DNA of 64,000 bases from DATJPR01 sp963752915 (GTDB taxonomy: Bacteria > Bacteroidota > Ignavibacteria > UBA10030 > UBA6906). The first letter of the stretch is position 1. Each line of letters starts with the position of its first letter. Position numbers and translations under genes: made by a program. Location of the stretch: positions 620,001 through 684,000 of the forward strand of contig CAVVZZ010000002.1 in NCBI GenBank assembly GCA_963752915.1, written 5' to 3'. The notes beneath the pieces were generated by a model that saw only the letters and a program-made list of their open reading frames with translations, ran no database searches and was not told the origin of the DNA. Below, piece after piece: positions 52,234 to 61,518 of this stretch.

Positions 52234-52310
52234 GGGTCAGGGTTCAGGCTTCAGGGGTCAGAGAAATAGCCAACGTCTCTTTCTTCCTACGTCTTACATC
52301 CTACTTCCTA
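52234..52310. repeat. Two different heptad repeats upstream of serS
   Basis: 52234-52261 is GGGTCAG, GGTTCAG, GCTTCAG, GGGTCAG. 52283-52310 is CTTCCTA, CGTCTTA, CATCCTA, CTTCCTA, the complement of the AGTAGGA-type tract at 8484. Both have period 7 and lie in the gap between the rfbD-like gene and serS. Confidence 0.85.
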
Positions 52311-52323
52311 CTCTTCGCTTTCC

Positions 52324-53289
52324 TCATGCTCCCCGCCGCTTCCCGCCGCGCACCCCCGGCAACGGCTTCTCGTCGTCCATGCGCTTGAGGGTCCGGCTGA
52401 TCTGACTCTTGAGAATCGTCAGTCCTTCCTCGACGTTCGACGGTGTGATGCCGAGTTCTGTTTCTGCCTTGAGGGTAATCAATCCGGAGTTCAACGGTCG
52501 GGGAGCGGGTTGGTTCAGATCCGCGGTTTTCACGGGGCTGATCAACCCTGCGTCGAGGCCGAATTTCTCGGCGAGCCGGACAGCGAACACGTAGCGTGTC
52601 ACAATTTCCCGCCCCGCGATATTGAAGATCCCCGATTTCCCCAGTTCCACTCCCCGGAGGAGGCCGTACGCCAGATCATCCACCAGGGTCGGATTCCCGA
52701 ACTGGTCATCCACGACTTTAACATGTGTTCCCGCATCGAGGCTTTGAACAAGCCAGAGCGCGAAATTGAGCTTCACCCCCGGTGAGTACCCGTACAGGAC
52801 CATCGTTCGCGCAATAAAGTATTCCAGCTCGGATGTACGGAGCGCATTTTCGCCTGCAAGCTTCGTCTTCCCGTAGTAGCTGAGCGGCTCCGGACGTTCA
52901 TTTTCGTCGTACGGCCCCTTCTTTCCGTCGAATATATAGTCGCTGGAGATGTGGACGATGCGTGACTTCTTCCGTTTCGCGGCGTCGATGATATTCTCGA
53001 GGCCTGTCACGTTGACCTTCCACGCCAGCTCGCGCTCCCGTTCGCACGCGTCGACATTCGTCATCGCGGCACAATTGACAATCACATCCGGTTCGAACGA
53101 CGTGACGGCGTCTTTGACTTCCTTCTTCACCGTCATGTCGAGCATCGTATACGGGACGTCCGGGAGGGTGATCAGGGAAGTGGGTTCAATGGAGCAGAGC
53201 ATGAGCTGATAGTTCGACCCCCGGATGCACAACTCGGCGACCTTCTGGCCCAGAAGTCCGTTGCTACCGATGATCATCATTCTCTTCAT
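52324..53289 (-). CDS. dTDP-4-dehydrorhamnose reductase-like SDR enzyme
   Basis: 321 residues, extended short-chain dehydrogenase of the RfbD type. NAD(P) motif GSNGLLGQKV near residue 8, VNCAAMTNVDACERE typical of RfbD, SSDYIFDG with the catalytic Ser/Thr region, and YYGKTKLAGE with Tyr and Lys. RfbD makes dTDP-L-rhamnose, but no rfbABC genes are here, and its ATGA overlap with dapD suggests another job or a chance neighbour. The C-terminus is basic (GVRGGKRRGA). Function stays open. Confidence 0.8.
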   Translation of the reverse strand: MKRMMIIGSNGLLGQKVAELCIRGSNYQLMLCSIEPTSLITLPDVPYTMLDMTVKKEVKDAVTSFEPDVIVNCAAMTNVDACERERELAWKVNVTGLENIIDAAKRKKSRIVHISSDYIFDGKKGPYDENERPEPLSYYGKTKLAGENALRTSELEYFIARTMVLYGYSPGVKLNFALWLVQSLDAGTHVKVVDDQFGNPTLVDDLAYGLLRGVELGKSGIFNIAGREIVTRYVFAVRLAEKFGLDAGLISPVKTADLNQPAPRPLNSGLITLKAETELGITPSNVEEGLTILKSQISRTLKRMDDEKPLPGVRGGKRRGA

Positions 53290-54119
53290 CGGAGCTCACC
53301 TTCGAGGACGGTCGACGCGTCCGTTTTCGCGTCGCGGTATTTGACGATCACCGGCGTATTGATCGAGAGGCGCTGTTCGGCGGCCCAGCCGCCTTCCATC
53401 GGTCTGCTACCGGGCACGACAACGGCATGTTCCGGGATCACCAGGGGTTGCCCGGCGGATTTCCGGTACACGGTTTTCCGCACGACATCGTACACCGCAG
53501 TCCCTCCGGTGAGTGTCACGCCCGATGCGATCACCGCCCCCTGTTTGATGATCGTCCCCTCATAGATGCCGCACCCGCCGCCGATGAAGACATCATCTTC
53601 CACGATCACGGGAAGCGCGCCCACCGGTTCAAGGACTCCGCCGAGCTGTGTCGCCGCGCTCACATGCACGCGCTTTCCGACCTGCGCGCAGGAGCCCACG
53701 AGGGCATGCGAATCGATCATCGTTCCTTCGTCCACATAGGCGCCGACGTTGATGTACATCGGCGGCATACACACGACGCCGCGGGCGACAAACGCGCCTT
53801 CGCGGATCGAGGATCCGCCCGGGACAATCCGGACCTCGTCGCGGAGGGAGAGCTTCTTCAGCGGAAACGTCCCCTTGTCGAAGAACCGGAGTCGCGGATG
53901 GACCGACATATCCTCGAGCGTGCCGAGGCGAAAACCGAGCAGGATCCCTTTCTTCACCCATGCATTCACATGCCATTCGCCGCCCGCGCGATCGGCGGCG
54001 CGAATTTCTCCATGATCGAGAAAAAAGAGGAGTTCGTTGAACGCTTTCAGCGCTTTCGCCTTGTCGAGCGACGTTGCCCCGGCGTCAAAGAGCTGTTCAA
54101 TTTCCTGTTGAAGTACCAT
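53286..54119 (-). CDS. dapD: Tetrahydrodipicolinate N-succinyltransferase
   Basis: 277 residues. N-terminal helical domain, then a left-handed beta helix of hexapeptide repeats (about 100-230; VYINVGAYVDEGTMIDSHALVGSCAQVG, EDDVFIGGGCGIYEG) and a C-terminal strand. The enzyme adds a succinyl group to tetrahydrodipicolinate in the lysine/diaminopimelate pathway, using succinyl-CoA. It fits dapA and dapB upstream, which make its substrate. 18 bases downstream of dapA and coupled to the reductase gene that follows. Confidence 0.94.
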   Translation of the reverse strand: MVLQQEIEQLFDAGATSLDKAKALKAFNELLFFLDHGEIRAADRAGGEWHVNAWVKKGILLGFRLGTLEDMSVHPRLRFFDKGTFPLKKLSLRDEVRIVPGGSSIREGAFVARGVVCMPPMYINVGAYVDEGTMIDSHALVGSCAQVGKRVHVSAATQLGGVLEPVGALPVIVEDDVFIGGGCGIYEGTIIKQGAVIASGVTLTGGTAVYDVVRKTVYRKSAGQPLVIPEHAVVVPGSRPMEGGWAAEQRLSINTPVIVKYRDAKTDASTVLEGELR

Positions 54120-54137
54120 AGGCCTGTTGTCGGAAGT

Positions 54138-55040
54138 TTACTTCTTTACGATCAATTCGAGATTGAGAAGGACCTTCTCCAGCTTGGTCCTGTTCGCATC
54201 GGTCAACGAAACCAGAGGGAGGCGGAGTTGATCCTCGACCAGGCCCATCATCGAAAGCGCGGCTTTGACGGGAATCGGATTCGATTCGACGAAGTTGATA
54301 TTCATCAGAGGCAACAGGCGGTAGTGCATCTCGCGCGCCCGGGTGAATCTCCCCTTCAGCGCCTGCCGCACCATTTCCGAAAACTCTTCGGGCACTTCGT
54401 TCGCCACCACCGAGATGATGCCGTCCGCTCCTGCCGCAACGAGCGGCAGGGTCAGGTTATCATCACCCGACCAGACCCCGAACCCTTCAGGCCGTCCCTC
54501 GATGATCTGCATGATCTGCCCAAGGTTTCCCGAGGCTTCCTTGATACCGGCGATGAACGGGACTTCCGCTGCAAGGCGCAAGACCGTAGCCGGATCGATG
54601 TTTGACGCCGTCCTTCCCGGCACATTATAGATGATGACCGGCATTTCCACCGCTTCGGCGATCGCGCCGAAATGCTGGTACATGCCTTCCTGTGTCGGCT
54701 TGTTGTAAAACGGGGCAACGGTCAGAATGCCATCCGCTCGGCACTCCTTGACCTGTTTCGCAAGGGCAACGGCACGGTTGGTCGAGTTGCTGCTGGCACC
54801 CCCGATCACCGGCACACGGCCGTTCGCCTGATCCACAACCGTCTCAATAACGAAGGCCTGCTCGCTCTCCGAGAGCGTGGCGCCTTCGCCGGTGCTCCCG
54901 ACGGGAACCAGCGCTTCGACGCCGGCCTTGATTTGAAAATCCACAAATTCTCTGAGCGACTGTTCATCGACCGACCCGTCTTTCTTGAACGGGGTCACAA
55001 GTGCGGTCGCAGTTCCTTGAAAGAGTAATGTTCGTTGCAT
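54138..55040 (-). CDS. dapA: 4-hydroxy-tetrahydrodipicolinate synthase
   Basis: 300 residues from ATG 55040; the frame continues 34 codons upstream without a start signal, and the longer form would overlap dapB. TIM-barrel aldolase with Thr-Thr-like GSTGEGATL, Tyr in IIYNVPGRT and Schiff-base Lys in FIAGIKEASGNL. It condenses pyruvate with aspartate semialdehyde, the first committed step to diaminopimelate and lysine. Lies 47 bases after dapB and before dapD, giving dapB-dapA-dapD order. Confidence 0.95.
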   Translation of the reverse strand: MQRTLLFQGTATALVTPFKKDGSVDEQSLREFVDFQIKAGVEALVPVGSTGEGATLSESEQAFVIETVVDQANGRVPVIGGASSNSTNRAVALAKQVKECRADGILTVAPFYNKPTQEGMYQHFGAIAEAVEMPVIIYNVPGRTASNIDPATVLRLAAEVPFIAGIKEASGNLGQIMQIIEGRPEGFGVWSGDDNLTLPLVAAGADGIISVVANEVPEEFSEMVRQALKGRFTRAREMHYRLLPLMNINFVESNPIPVKAALSMMGLVEDQLRLPLVSLTDANRTKLEKVLLNLELIVKK

Positions 55041-55087
55041 AGACGGCAAATTGCCGACCTCCTGGCTATTGATCCCCGTTGACGGGG

Positions 55088-55822
55088 CTATGGATGCAGG
55101 ACATCTCGCATCGTGTACATTCCTTTTTTCCCTTTCAACCACTCGGCGGCGACAACTGCGCCGACCGCCAACCCACGCCGGTTCTTCGCCGTGTGGACCA
55201 ACTCGATCGAATCCGATTCGGAATCAAAAACCACCGTGTGCTTCCCGGTCGTGTGGCCGAGACGCGTCGAAGTGACATGAAGCTGGTTCGGTTTGATGAC
55301 GCCGTGGCTCGCCTCCGAGAGGATCTCGTTCTTCCTTCGCAGTTCCTTGAGAATCGTCGTCCCGATCGAGAGCGCGGTCCCGCTCGGGCTGTCCGCTTTT
55401 CCCTGATGATGCACTTCGCTGACAGCGACATCGTAGTCACTGTAGGCGTCAAATAGATGCGATGCATCCATCACAATTTGCAGAAAGAGATTGACGCCGA
55501 GCGAGAAGTTCGTCGCGTAGAGGCATCCGATCCCCTTCTTCTTGACCAGCCCGCGCACCTCTTCGAGCCGGTCGTACCAGCCGGTCGTGCCGACGACAAT
55601 ATTCACTCCGGCCTCCGCAACGGCCTTGATATTCTCGAACGCGCTTTCCGGCGATGAGAAATCGATGCACACGTCCACACCTTTGAGTGCGCTCTTGGTC
55701 AGAGCCACACCGTGCTGGTTTTCTCCGATTTCGAAAATCTTCGAAACCTTGATCCCCTTTTCTTCGGCCACGTGCTCGACCTCATGGCCCATTCGACCGT
55801 AACCAATGAGTGCGAGATGCAT
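55088..55822 (-). CDS. dapB: 4-hydroxy-tetrahydrodipicolinate reductase
   Basis: 244 residues. Rossmann motif IGYGRMGHEV at residue 6, and the substrate loop SEVHHQGKADSPSGTAL with the catalytic His and Lys. It reduces the DapA product with NAD(P)H. Somewhat shorter than E. coli DapB (273), as in many Bacteroidota-type proteins. Ten bases after the pfkB-type gene and immediately before dapA. Confidence 0.95.
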   Translation of the reverse strand: MHLALIGYGRMGHEVEHVAEEKGIKVSKIFEIGENQHGVALTKSALKGVDVCIDFSSPESAFENIKAVAEAGVNIVVGTTGWYDRLEEVRGLVKKKGIGCLYATNFSLGVNLFLQIVMDASHLFDAYSDYDVAVSEVHHQGKADSPSGTALSIGTTILKELRRKNEILSEASHGVIKPNQLHVTSTRLGHTTGKHTVVFDSESDSIELVHTAKNRRGLAVGAVVAAEWLKGKKGMYTMRDVLHP

Positions 55823-55832
55823 AGGACACGAT

Positions 55833-56699
55833 TCAGTTGTGGTTGAGAACCTGGGAAAGCGATGACACTGCGGCGCGCGCAGCGTCGAGAACGTTGCCGC
55901 CGGTCACCATCGCGTACAAAAATGCCGCCCCGAACCGATCGCCGTTGCCCACTGTGCCCGGATCAGCGACGGTGGCGGGGTCGATGTCGTGACGCGTTAC
56001 ATGCTTCTGACTGTCGACATAGGCTGTGACACCCCGGGATCCCCGCGTTACCAGAACCCCTTTGGGTCCGAGGGTAAGCATGTGGCCGACCGTGGTCATT
56101 TCGTCGTCGGTCGAGCCGTCGAGCCCTCCGATTTCTTCTTCATTCAATTGGACTGTGTCGAGCATGAACGCCCATCGTCTCCATGTGTCAAGCGGACGGC
56201 GGTACCGTTCGTGGCGATCGTTGAGCCCGAGCGTCAGATTGTGATAGTCGAGATGGATGACCGTTTTCTCTTCTCGCGCGAGCATCCTGATCTGATCGAG
56301 CGTTTCGAGCGCGATGTCGAACCCCGAGATCATGTTGATGAGCATGCCGTCAGAGGCGACATGCCGCCGGAGCCGTTCAAACGGGATTGGAGGAGCGATG
56401 TCCTTCGAGCAGGTGATTGACCCGCCGTTGGTCCCGGAAAAAATATGCACGCGATTCGTGAGGGCATCGATCTTGTAGAATCCGTCCGTCGAGACACCCG
56501 GGAGCTTTTCGAACGTTTCGATGACACCGGACAAATCTTCCCGCGCAACGCCGCACACCGGGACGATCGTGTCGTTCTTTCCTGCGATCGACGAGAGCAT
56601 CGCAGCCGCTGTATAGATGCCGCCGGGGTGTACTTCCTCCGCCCCGTCTCCGGAGTGGAAGACGTCGAAACAGAAATGTCCGACAAGAACGAATTTCAT
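55833..56699 (-). CDS. PfkB-family carbohydrate kinase
   Basis: 288 residues from ATG 56699 (MKFVLVGHFCFDVFH); an upstream extension to 56768 would run through the hairpin. PfkB features: glycine pair in EVHPGGIYTAAA and the C-terminal signature TVGNGDRFGAAF with the catalytic Asp (GxGD). Substrate may be a sugar, nucleoside or sugar phosphate; not predictable. It lies between purE and dapB on the same strand, an unusual neighbourhood. No strong ribosome binding site. Confidence 0.85.
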   Translation of the reverse strand: MKFVLVGHFCFDVFHSGDGAEEVHPGGIYTAAAMLSSIAGKNDTIVPVCGVAREDLSGVIETFEKLPGVSTDGFYKIDALTNRVHIFSGTNGGSITCSKDIAPPIPFERLRRHVASDGMLINMISGFDIALETLDQIRMLAREEKTVIHLDYHNLTLGLNDRHERYRRPLDTWRRWAFMLDTVQLNEEEIGGLDGSTDDEMTTVGHMLTLGPKGVLVTRGSRGVTAYVDSQKHVTRHDIDPATVADPGTVGNGDRFGAAFLYAMVTGGNVLDAARAAVSSLSQVLNHN

Positions 56700-56736
56700 A
56701 AGGCGGAATACCCTGGGTGAACAATTCTCTTTGCGA

Positions 56737-56790
56737 TCCCCCGTTCTCCCTTTCTCCCCATCGCGCAAAGGGGAAGGGGGGAACGGGGGA
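56737..56790. repeat. Long C/G-rich hairpin between purE and the PfkB-type gene
   Basis: TCCCCCGTTC and the bases after it pair with GAACGGGGGA across about 20 base pairs with a few mismatches, loop near ATCGCGCAA. The arms resemble the octad pyrimidine tract at 8601-8655 and the purine tract at 44159-44189, so it may be a dispersed repeat placed as an inverted pair. Confidence 0.7.
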
Positions 56791-56799
56791 CAATGCTCG

Positions 56800-57258
56800 T
56801 CAGAACTTCGCTCCGTTTTTCCGGAACGCCTGGAGCTTCGCCTTCAGGCTGCTGTCGTTGAGTGCAATGATTTCTGCGGCGAGGACTGCGGCGTTCTTCG
56901 CACCCGCAGAGCCGATCGCAAGAGTGGCCACGGGAATCCCTGCCGGCATTTGAACGATCGCGTACAGAGCGTCCACACCGTGGAGCGCCGAACCTTCGAG
57001 GGGGACGCCGATCACCGGCAGCGTAGTATACGCGGCCGCCACTCCCGGCAGATGTGCCGCCATACCCGCTGCGGCGATGATGATGGAGAATCCGTTCGCC
57101 TCGGCCTGCTTGACAAACGATGCCAACTCCTCAGGTTGCCGATGGGCGGAAATGACACGGAGTTCGTGTTCAATGCCAAAGTGACCAAGGTAGTCGAGAC
57201 ACCCTTGCATCGCGGGCTGGTCCGACGTGCTGCCGAGGAGGATCGCCACTTTTGCCAT
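56800..57258 (-). CDS. purE: N5-carboxyaminoimidazole ribonucleotide mutase
   Basis: 152 residues, normal for class I PurE. Motifs: LLGSTSDQPAM for phosphate binding, VISAHRQPEEL with the conserved His, and MPAGIPVATLAIGSAGAKNAA. It moves the carboxyl group of N5-CAIR in purine synthesis; partner PurK is not in the window. A single base separates it from the hisA gene upstream, so the two are co-transcribed, linking purine and histidine steps. Confidence 0.95.
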   Translation of the reverse strand: MAKVAILLGSTSDQPAMQGCLDYLGHFGIEHELRVISAHRQPEELASFVKQAEANGFSIIIAAAGMAAHLPGVAAAYTTLPVIGVPLEGSALHGVDALYAIVQMPAGIPVATLAIGSAGAKNAAVLAAEIIALNDSSLKAKLQAFRKNGAKF

Positions 57259-57259
57259 T

Positions 57260-58012
57260 TCACACCTTCGCTGTAAAAGGATACTTCCCGGCCTCGCACC
57301 GCCGCCATAAGCCCTGACAGGAAAACTTGTTTTCGTAGAGCGCTCGTCCGACGATCACAGAATCCACCCCCAGCGGTTCAAGCTCCTGGATTGCCAGCAG
57401 GTCATGCAATCCTCCCAGCCCTCCGGAGGCTGTGATCCGCATGCCGGTTTTTTCCGCCAACTCGCGGAGGATGCCGATGTTGACTCCCCGGAATGTCCCG
57501 TCGTTTCTCACGTTTGTGTAGACAAGTCTCTTGAACCCGAGTGCCTTCCCCTTGAGCGCAACTTCCAGAGCGACCTTTCCCGTTGGCTCCCCCGTCCCGT
57601 ACACGACGACCATGCCGTCAACGGCATCGATGCCGAGGACGAGTTTGCTGGCACCGTATGTGGAAAGGACTTTTCTGGCCTCTTCCTCATCGTCGATCAG
57701 CTTCGAGCCTATCAGCACACGGTACACGCCGAGGTCGAATGCCTGCTTTACACTCTCAAACGACCGGAGCCCGCCGCCCAGCTCGATCGGGATGTCCACG
57801 CTGTTCGTCATCTGTCGAATCACGTCCACGTTGACGAGGTGCCCTGTCAGTTTGCCGTCGATATCAGTGACGTGGAGCGACTTTGCATTTTCCTGTCGCC
57901 AGAGTCTTGCCATTTCCACCGGATCGTCCGAGTAGAAAAAGCCCTCCTCACCCTGGACCATCTGAACGCAGCGGCTGTCTTTGATTTCGATTGCTGGAAT
58001 AAGCAGGATCAT
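57260..58012 (-). CDS. hisA: HisA-type phosphoribosyl isomerase
   Basis: 250 residues from ATG 58012; the longer frame to 58165 would overlap the divergent phosphatase promoter. (beta/alpha)8 barrel with the phosphate loops IELGGGLRS and SGGLGGLHD, and the second catalytic Asp in LVLGIDAVDG. The first catalytic residue, Asp in the usual IPAID, is Glu here (IPAIEIKD, Glu9). Isomerises ProFAR in histidine synthesis; no other his gene is in the window. The altered residue means that activity or substrate could differ. Confidence 0.85.
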   Translation of the reverse strand: MILLIPAIEIKDSRCVQMVQGEEGFFYSDDPVEMARLWRQENAKSLHVTDIDGKLTGHLVNVDVIRQMTNSVDIPIELGGGLRSFESVKQAFDLGVYRVLIGSKLIDDEEEARKVLSTYGASKLVLGIDAVDGMVVVYGTGEPTGKVALEVALKGKALGFKRLVYTNVRNDGTFRGVNIGILRELAEKTGMRITASGGLGGLHDLLAIQELEPLGVDSVIVGRALYENKFSCQGLWRRCEAGKYPFTAKV

Positions 58013-58188
58013 AGGATTGCTGATCAATCGACATTCAACCAAGAAAAATGCGCAAAATGGGTAAGAGTTGCAAGAATGATGACAGAATGGGATTATCGAA
58101 GTCTGGATTGATATGAAATTGTTAAGGCGTTGATTCCTGATACGTTTTTGGCGTACTTTTCCCACATTCGGTCAACTTTCGGAATCCT

Positions 58189-59811
58189 ATGCGCACAATC
58201 GCCCTTCTCCTTCTTGTCCTGGTCATGCCTGGTTTTTGCTTCGCCTCGAATCCTCAATTGATTATCGTCATCAGCCTCGACCAGTTTCCCTACGAATATC
58301 TCACGCGCTTCCGACCGTGGTTTCATGGCGGCCTCGCGACGCTCCTCGATCATGGAGCGGTCTGCGCCAATGCCAACTATGGACACGTTCACTGCACTAC
58401 TGGACCGGGGCACGCGGTCTTGCTGACCGGGTCCTATGGCGACATGAACGGCATTATCTTAAATACGTGGTACGACCGCAAGCACGCCAAAGCAATGTAC
58501 TGCGTTGAAGATGATCAGTCGACCATTATCGGTGCAAGTGGGCAGGGGATGTCCCCCCGTAATCTTCTGCAGTTCACATTCGGTGACATGCTCCGACTTC
58601 ACTCGGGATATACATCGAAGGTGATTTCCGTTTCGAACAAGGACCGGGCCGCCATTCTTCTCGGGGGCCGGCTTCCGAGCCAGGTGTATTGGATGAAGGA
58701 CTCCGTCTTTGTGAGCTCGTCATATTACATGCACGCGCTTCCGGAGTGGGTTGCCAGGTTCAATGCATCAGGGATCGTCAACCAGTATTTCGGATCCGTT
58801 TGGCAACAATCCTTGCCGGATAGCGCATTCGCGGAGTTGGACCGTGACGACGCCCCGTACGAAGCTGACCGTGACAGTCTCGGCCGAACATTCCCGCACC
58901 GGATTACCGGAACTGATCGCGCTCGAATTACTTCCTCGTATTACGACGCATTATTGACGAGCCCGTTGGGTGCTCTCCCTCTGAACGCTCTTGCTGAACG
59001 GGCAGTAGTCGAAGAACGATTGGGGATGCGGGGCGTAACGGATTTGCTCTGCATCAGTTATTCGTCGACGGATTACGTCGGACACGCGTACGGGCCGCAG
59101 AGCCACGAGGTCTTGGAAATGGCAGTTGCGATAGATAGGACCATCGGCCAGTTGTTCGCATTCGTCGACAGCACCATAGGTCTGAATCATTGTCTGATTG
59201 CACTCTCGAGCGACCATGGGATTTCGCCGATCCCCGAGTATGTCAAATCCCGATCGCCCGGGGCGGATGCCGGACGGGTGCAGACCGACGCTTTGCGCGC
59301 ATCGTGCGAGGCTGCGATGAACGCTGCGTTCAGATCGGCTCCACCGAATGACACGTGGATTGCGTCCATCAACGACCACGAGATCTATTTCAACCGCTCA
59401 CTTCTTTCCCGGAAAAATGCAGACATCTCAAAAGCAGCGGATATCGTTGTTGAGAGACTACAATCCACCGCTGGTGTTGCAGATGCATGGAACCTGGCAT
59501 CTCGAACGGCCCATTGGGGGAAGCCATGGGACGACCGCGTTTCGAAATCGTTCTATAGGAAGAGAAGCGGCGATGTGCTCTATGTCCTCAAGCCACTTTA
59601 CATCGAGGGTGACGGGGAAGGGACAACGCACGGTGATCCTTATCAGTACAACACGCATGTTCCGCTTGTCATCATGGGCCCTTCGATACGAGCGGGTCTG
59701 TATACGATGGACGTCAGCCCCGCCGATCTTGCGCCGACGCTATCGGCAGCGACCGGTGTCGAATTTCCGGCCGGGAGGGAGGGCCGGGTCATCTGGGAGG
59801 TGCTGCGATAG
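58189..59811 (+). CDS. pafA: PafA-type alkaline phosphatase
   Basis: 540 residues with a signal peptide ending in CFAS (about 20). Alkaline phosphatase superfamily with Thr nucleophile in HCTTGPGHA (Thr71), Asn92 in LNTWYD, and Lys151 and Arg153 in VSNKDRAA, the pair that marks the phosphate-irrepressible PafA group of Bacteroidota. Metal ligands are seen in STDYVGHAYGP, SSDHG and THGDPYQYNTHVP. It removes phosphate from monoesters in the periplasm and is typically made regardless of phosphate supply. Divergent from hisA. Confidence 0.9.
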   Translation: MRTIALLLLVLVMPGFCFASNPQLIIVISLDQFPYEYLTRFRPWFHGGLATLLDHGAVCANANYGHVHCTTGPGHAVLLTGSYGDMNGIILNTWYDRKHAKAMYCVEDDQSTIIGASGQGMSPRNLLQFTFGDMLRLHSGYTSKVISVSNKDRAAILLGGRLPSQVYWMKDSVFVSSSYYMHALPEWVARFNASGIVNQYFGSVWQQSLPDSAFAELDRDDAPYEADRDSLGRTFPHRITGTDRARITSSYYDALLTSPLGALPLNALAERAVVEERLGMRGVTDLLCISYSSTDYVGHAYGPQSHEVLEMAVAIDRTIGQLFAFVDSTIGLNHCLIALSSDHGISPIPEYVKSRSPGADAGRVQTDALRASCEAAMNAAFRSAPPNDTWIASINDHEIYFNRSLLSRKNADISKAADIVVERLQSTAGVADAWNLASRTAHWGKPWDDRVSKSFYRKRSGDVLYVLKPLYIEGDGEGTTHGDPYQYNTHVPLVIMGPSIRAGLYTMDVSPADLAPTLSAATGVEFPAGREGRVIWEVLR

Positions 59812-59970
59812 CATAGAATTCTGACAATTTCCGTCAGGAAAAAATTTGGCTGCCTCGGTTGCCATGTTTTTTACTGCTTTGCCCGGGCTCCAAGGCCCCA
59901 TGACAAGAGCGTAACCTCCGCCTTCTCCTATCGTATCTAAGAGTTGATAGCCCATCCCAGGAGTACACCC

Positions 59971-61431
59971 ATGATACGCCGATCGTTATTGATTGCCTCC
60001 CTGGCAATTGCTCTCGCTTCCCCGGCTTTCGCTCAAGCCCAGTCGAAACAAGGGGATTCTACGGAAGATGAATACTGGGGAAGATTTGAAACGGAATTCA
60101 ATCACTTTCTGACCCGGGCAATTGACGGCTTCCGATCCCCGGAGGAATTCAATGACCGGAAGGACTCCGTGATTCCCGACAGGGATATCATGAGTCCGCC
60201 GTTCGCCCCGACCAGGCGGTCGCACCGTTGGTCGTGGGATGACCACGAGCGAAATGACGGCTCGAAGTACGCCCGGTTTGGGATTCCACGGAATGTTTCA
60301 TGGCTCGATGAGCGTACCAAAGTCCCCGATGGGATTTTCCGGTACGACCGCGTGGAAGGACTGTATTTGGGTCTCGGATCGGAAAAGCGATACTACTGGG
60401 ATGACGGACGGGGGCTGGCTCCGTATGGCTCGGTGGGATATGCTTTCAAGGTCCATCGCTGGTGGGGCGATCTCGGACTGGCGCGCCAATTTACCGTCAA
60501 CGATTCGCCCTCCCAACTTCTCGAGGTCGGCATCGAGGCGTATGACGATCCGGATTCGAAAGACATGTGGCTTATCGGCGCAACGGAGAACTCGCTGGCA
60601 GCAATTCTCATGCGGGAGGATTTCCGCGATCTGTACGAACGTCGCGGAGGCGCCGTGCATGGAGCCTACTATCTGAGGGATGACGGTCTCTTCGCTGAGG
60701 GGTCGGTGACGATGCGGGTGGAACGGGAATCGTCGCTGGAAAGCCGCGTGACCTGGTCGATCTTCGGCGGGGACAAATGGTTCCGGCCGAATCCTGCAAT
60801 CGACGACGGCGTTCTCCGGAGCATCACCCTCCGGGGCGGCTTCAGCACCATGGTCGATGCGCCGCTCGTGCATGAGGGGTGGGACGTTCACACCACGGCG
60901 GAATTTGCCGGCCGGGGCATTGGCGGCGACTTTTCGTTTGAGCAATATATCGTCGACGCACACCGCCGGATCATTCTCGGGCGGTTTGATCAATTCGGCC
61001 TGCGACTGCGGTTGGGAACGGCTCACGGATTGCTCCCCCTTCAGCGGTCCTTCGCCCTCGGCGGGTACGGCTCCCTTCCGGGTTTTGCCTATAAGGAATT
61101 CTCGGGGTCCGACCTTCGCGCGAACAGGATGATCCTTGTGAACGCCGAGTACATTGTCAACGGCGGTGCACTCACCGATCTTACGTTCTGGCCGAGCTTC
61201 ATCTTCCGTCATGTCAATCTTTTCGTCTTTACCGACGCAGGTCTCGTCCGGGACATTGATATCGATGCCTCGCCGTTCGGGGGGTTCGGCGGATTGAAGT
61301 GGGAACAATTCCGATCAGATGTCGGTCTGGGGGTCTGTTCTTCGAACGGGAATTTCAGGATAGGTGCGGCGTGGCGGACTGACCGCGCGGAACCTGCAAG
61401 GTTGTATCTGCGGATTTCCTCCCCCTTCTGA
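59971..61431 (+). CDS. Outer-membrane protein with Omp85-like barrel
   Basis: 486 residues from ATG 59971 (AGGAGT upstream; an earlier ATG at 59944 lacks a site). Signal peptide ends AFAQ. An N-terminal region with charged stretches is followed by beta-strands; FALGGYGSLPGFAYKEFSGS and the strand NRMILVNAEYIV match the typical C-terminal barrel strands of Omp85/surface antigen proteins, and the chain ends in Phe. No POTRA domain is evident. Likely an outer-membrane translocon or channel of unknown cargo. A strong terminator follows. Confidence 0.78.
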   Translation: MIRRSLLIASLAIALASPAFAQAQSKQGDSTEDEYWGRFETEFNHFLTRAIDGFRSPEEFNDRKDSVIPDRDIMSPPFAPTRRSHRWSWDDHERNDGSKYARFGIPRNVSWLDERTKVPDGIFRYDRVEGLYLGLGSEKRYYWDDGRGLAPYGSVGYAFKVHRWWGDLGLARQFTVNDSPSQLLEVGIEAYDDPDSKDMWLIGATENSLAAILMREDFRDLYERRGGAVHGAYYLRDDGLFAEGSVTMRVERESSLESRVTWSIFGGDKWFRPNPAIDDGVLRSITLRGGFSTMVDAPLVHEGWDVHTTAEFAGRGIGGDFSFEQYIVDAHRRIILGRFDQFGLRLRLGTAHGLLPLQRSFALGGYGSLPGFAYKEFSGSDLRANRMILVNAEYIVNGGALTDLTFWPSFIFRHVNLFVFTDAGLVRDIDIDASPFGGFGGLKWEQFRSDVGLGVCSSNGNFRIGAAWRTDRAEPARLYLRISSPF

Positions 61432-61458
61432 GGGGGGAGACTCAACACAAAAACAATC

Positions 61459-61501
61459 GCCTGCCGGCTCGCTCAGACGGAGCCCGGCAGGCGTTTTTTT
61501 T
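61459..61501 (+). terminator. Strong intrinsic terminator
   Basis: CGCCTGCCGG-CTC pairs with GAG-CCCGGCAGGCG (one bulged base), loop GCTCAGACG, followed by eight T. It ends the transcript of the Omp85-like gene. A shorter T-run on the other side may make it act for the VWA gene as well. Confidence 0.92.
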
Positions 61502-61518
61502 ACTCTGCGCAACCCGGG

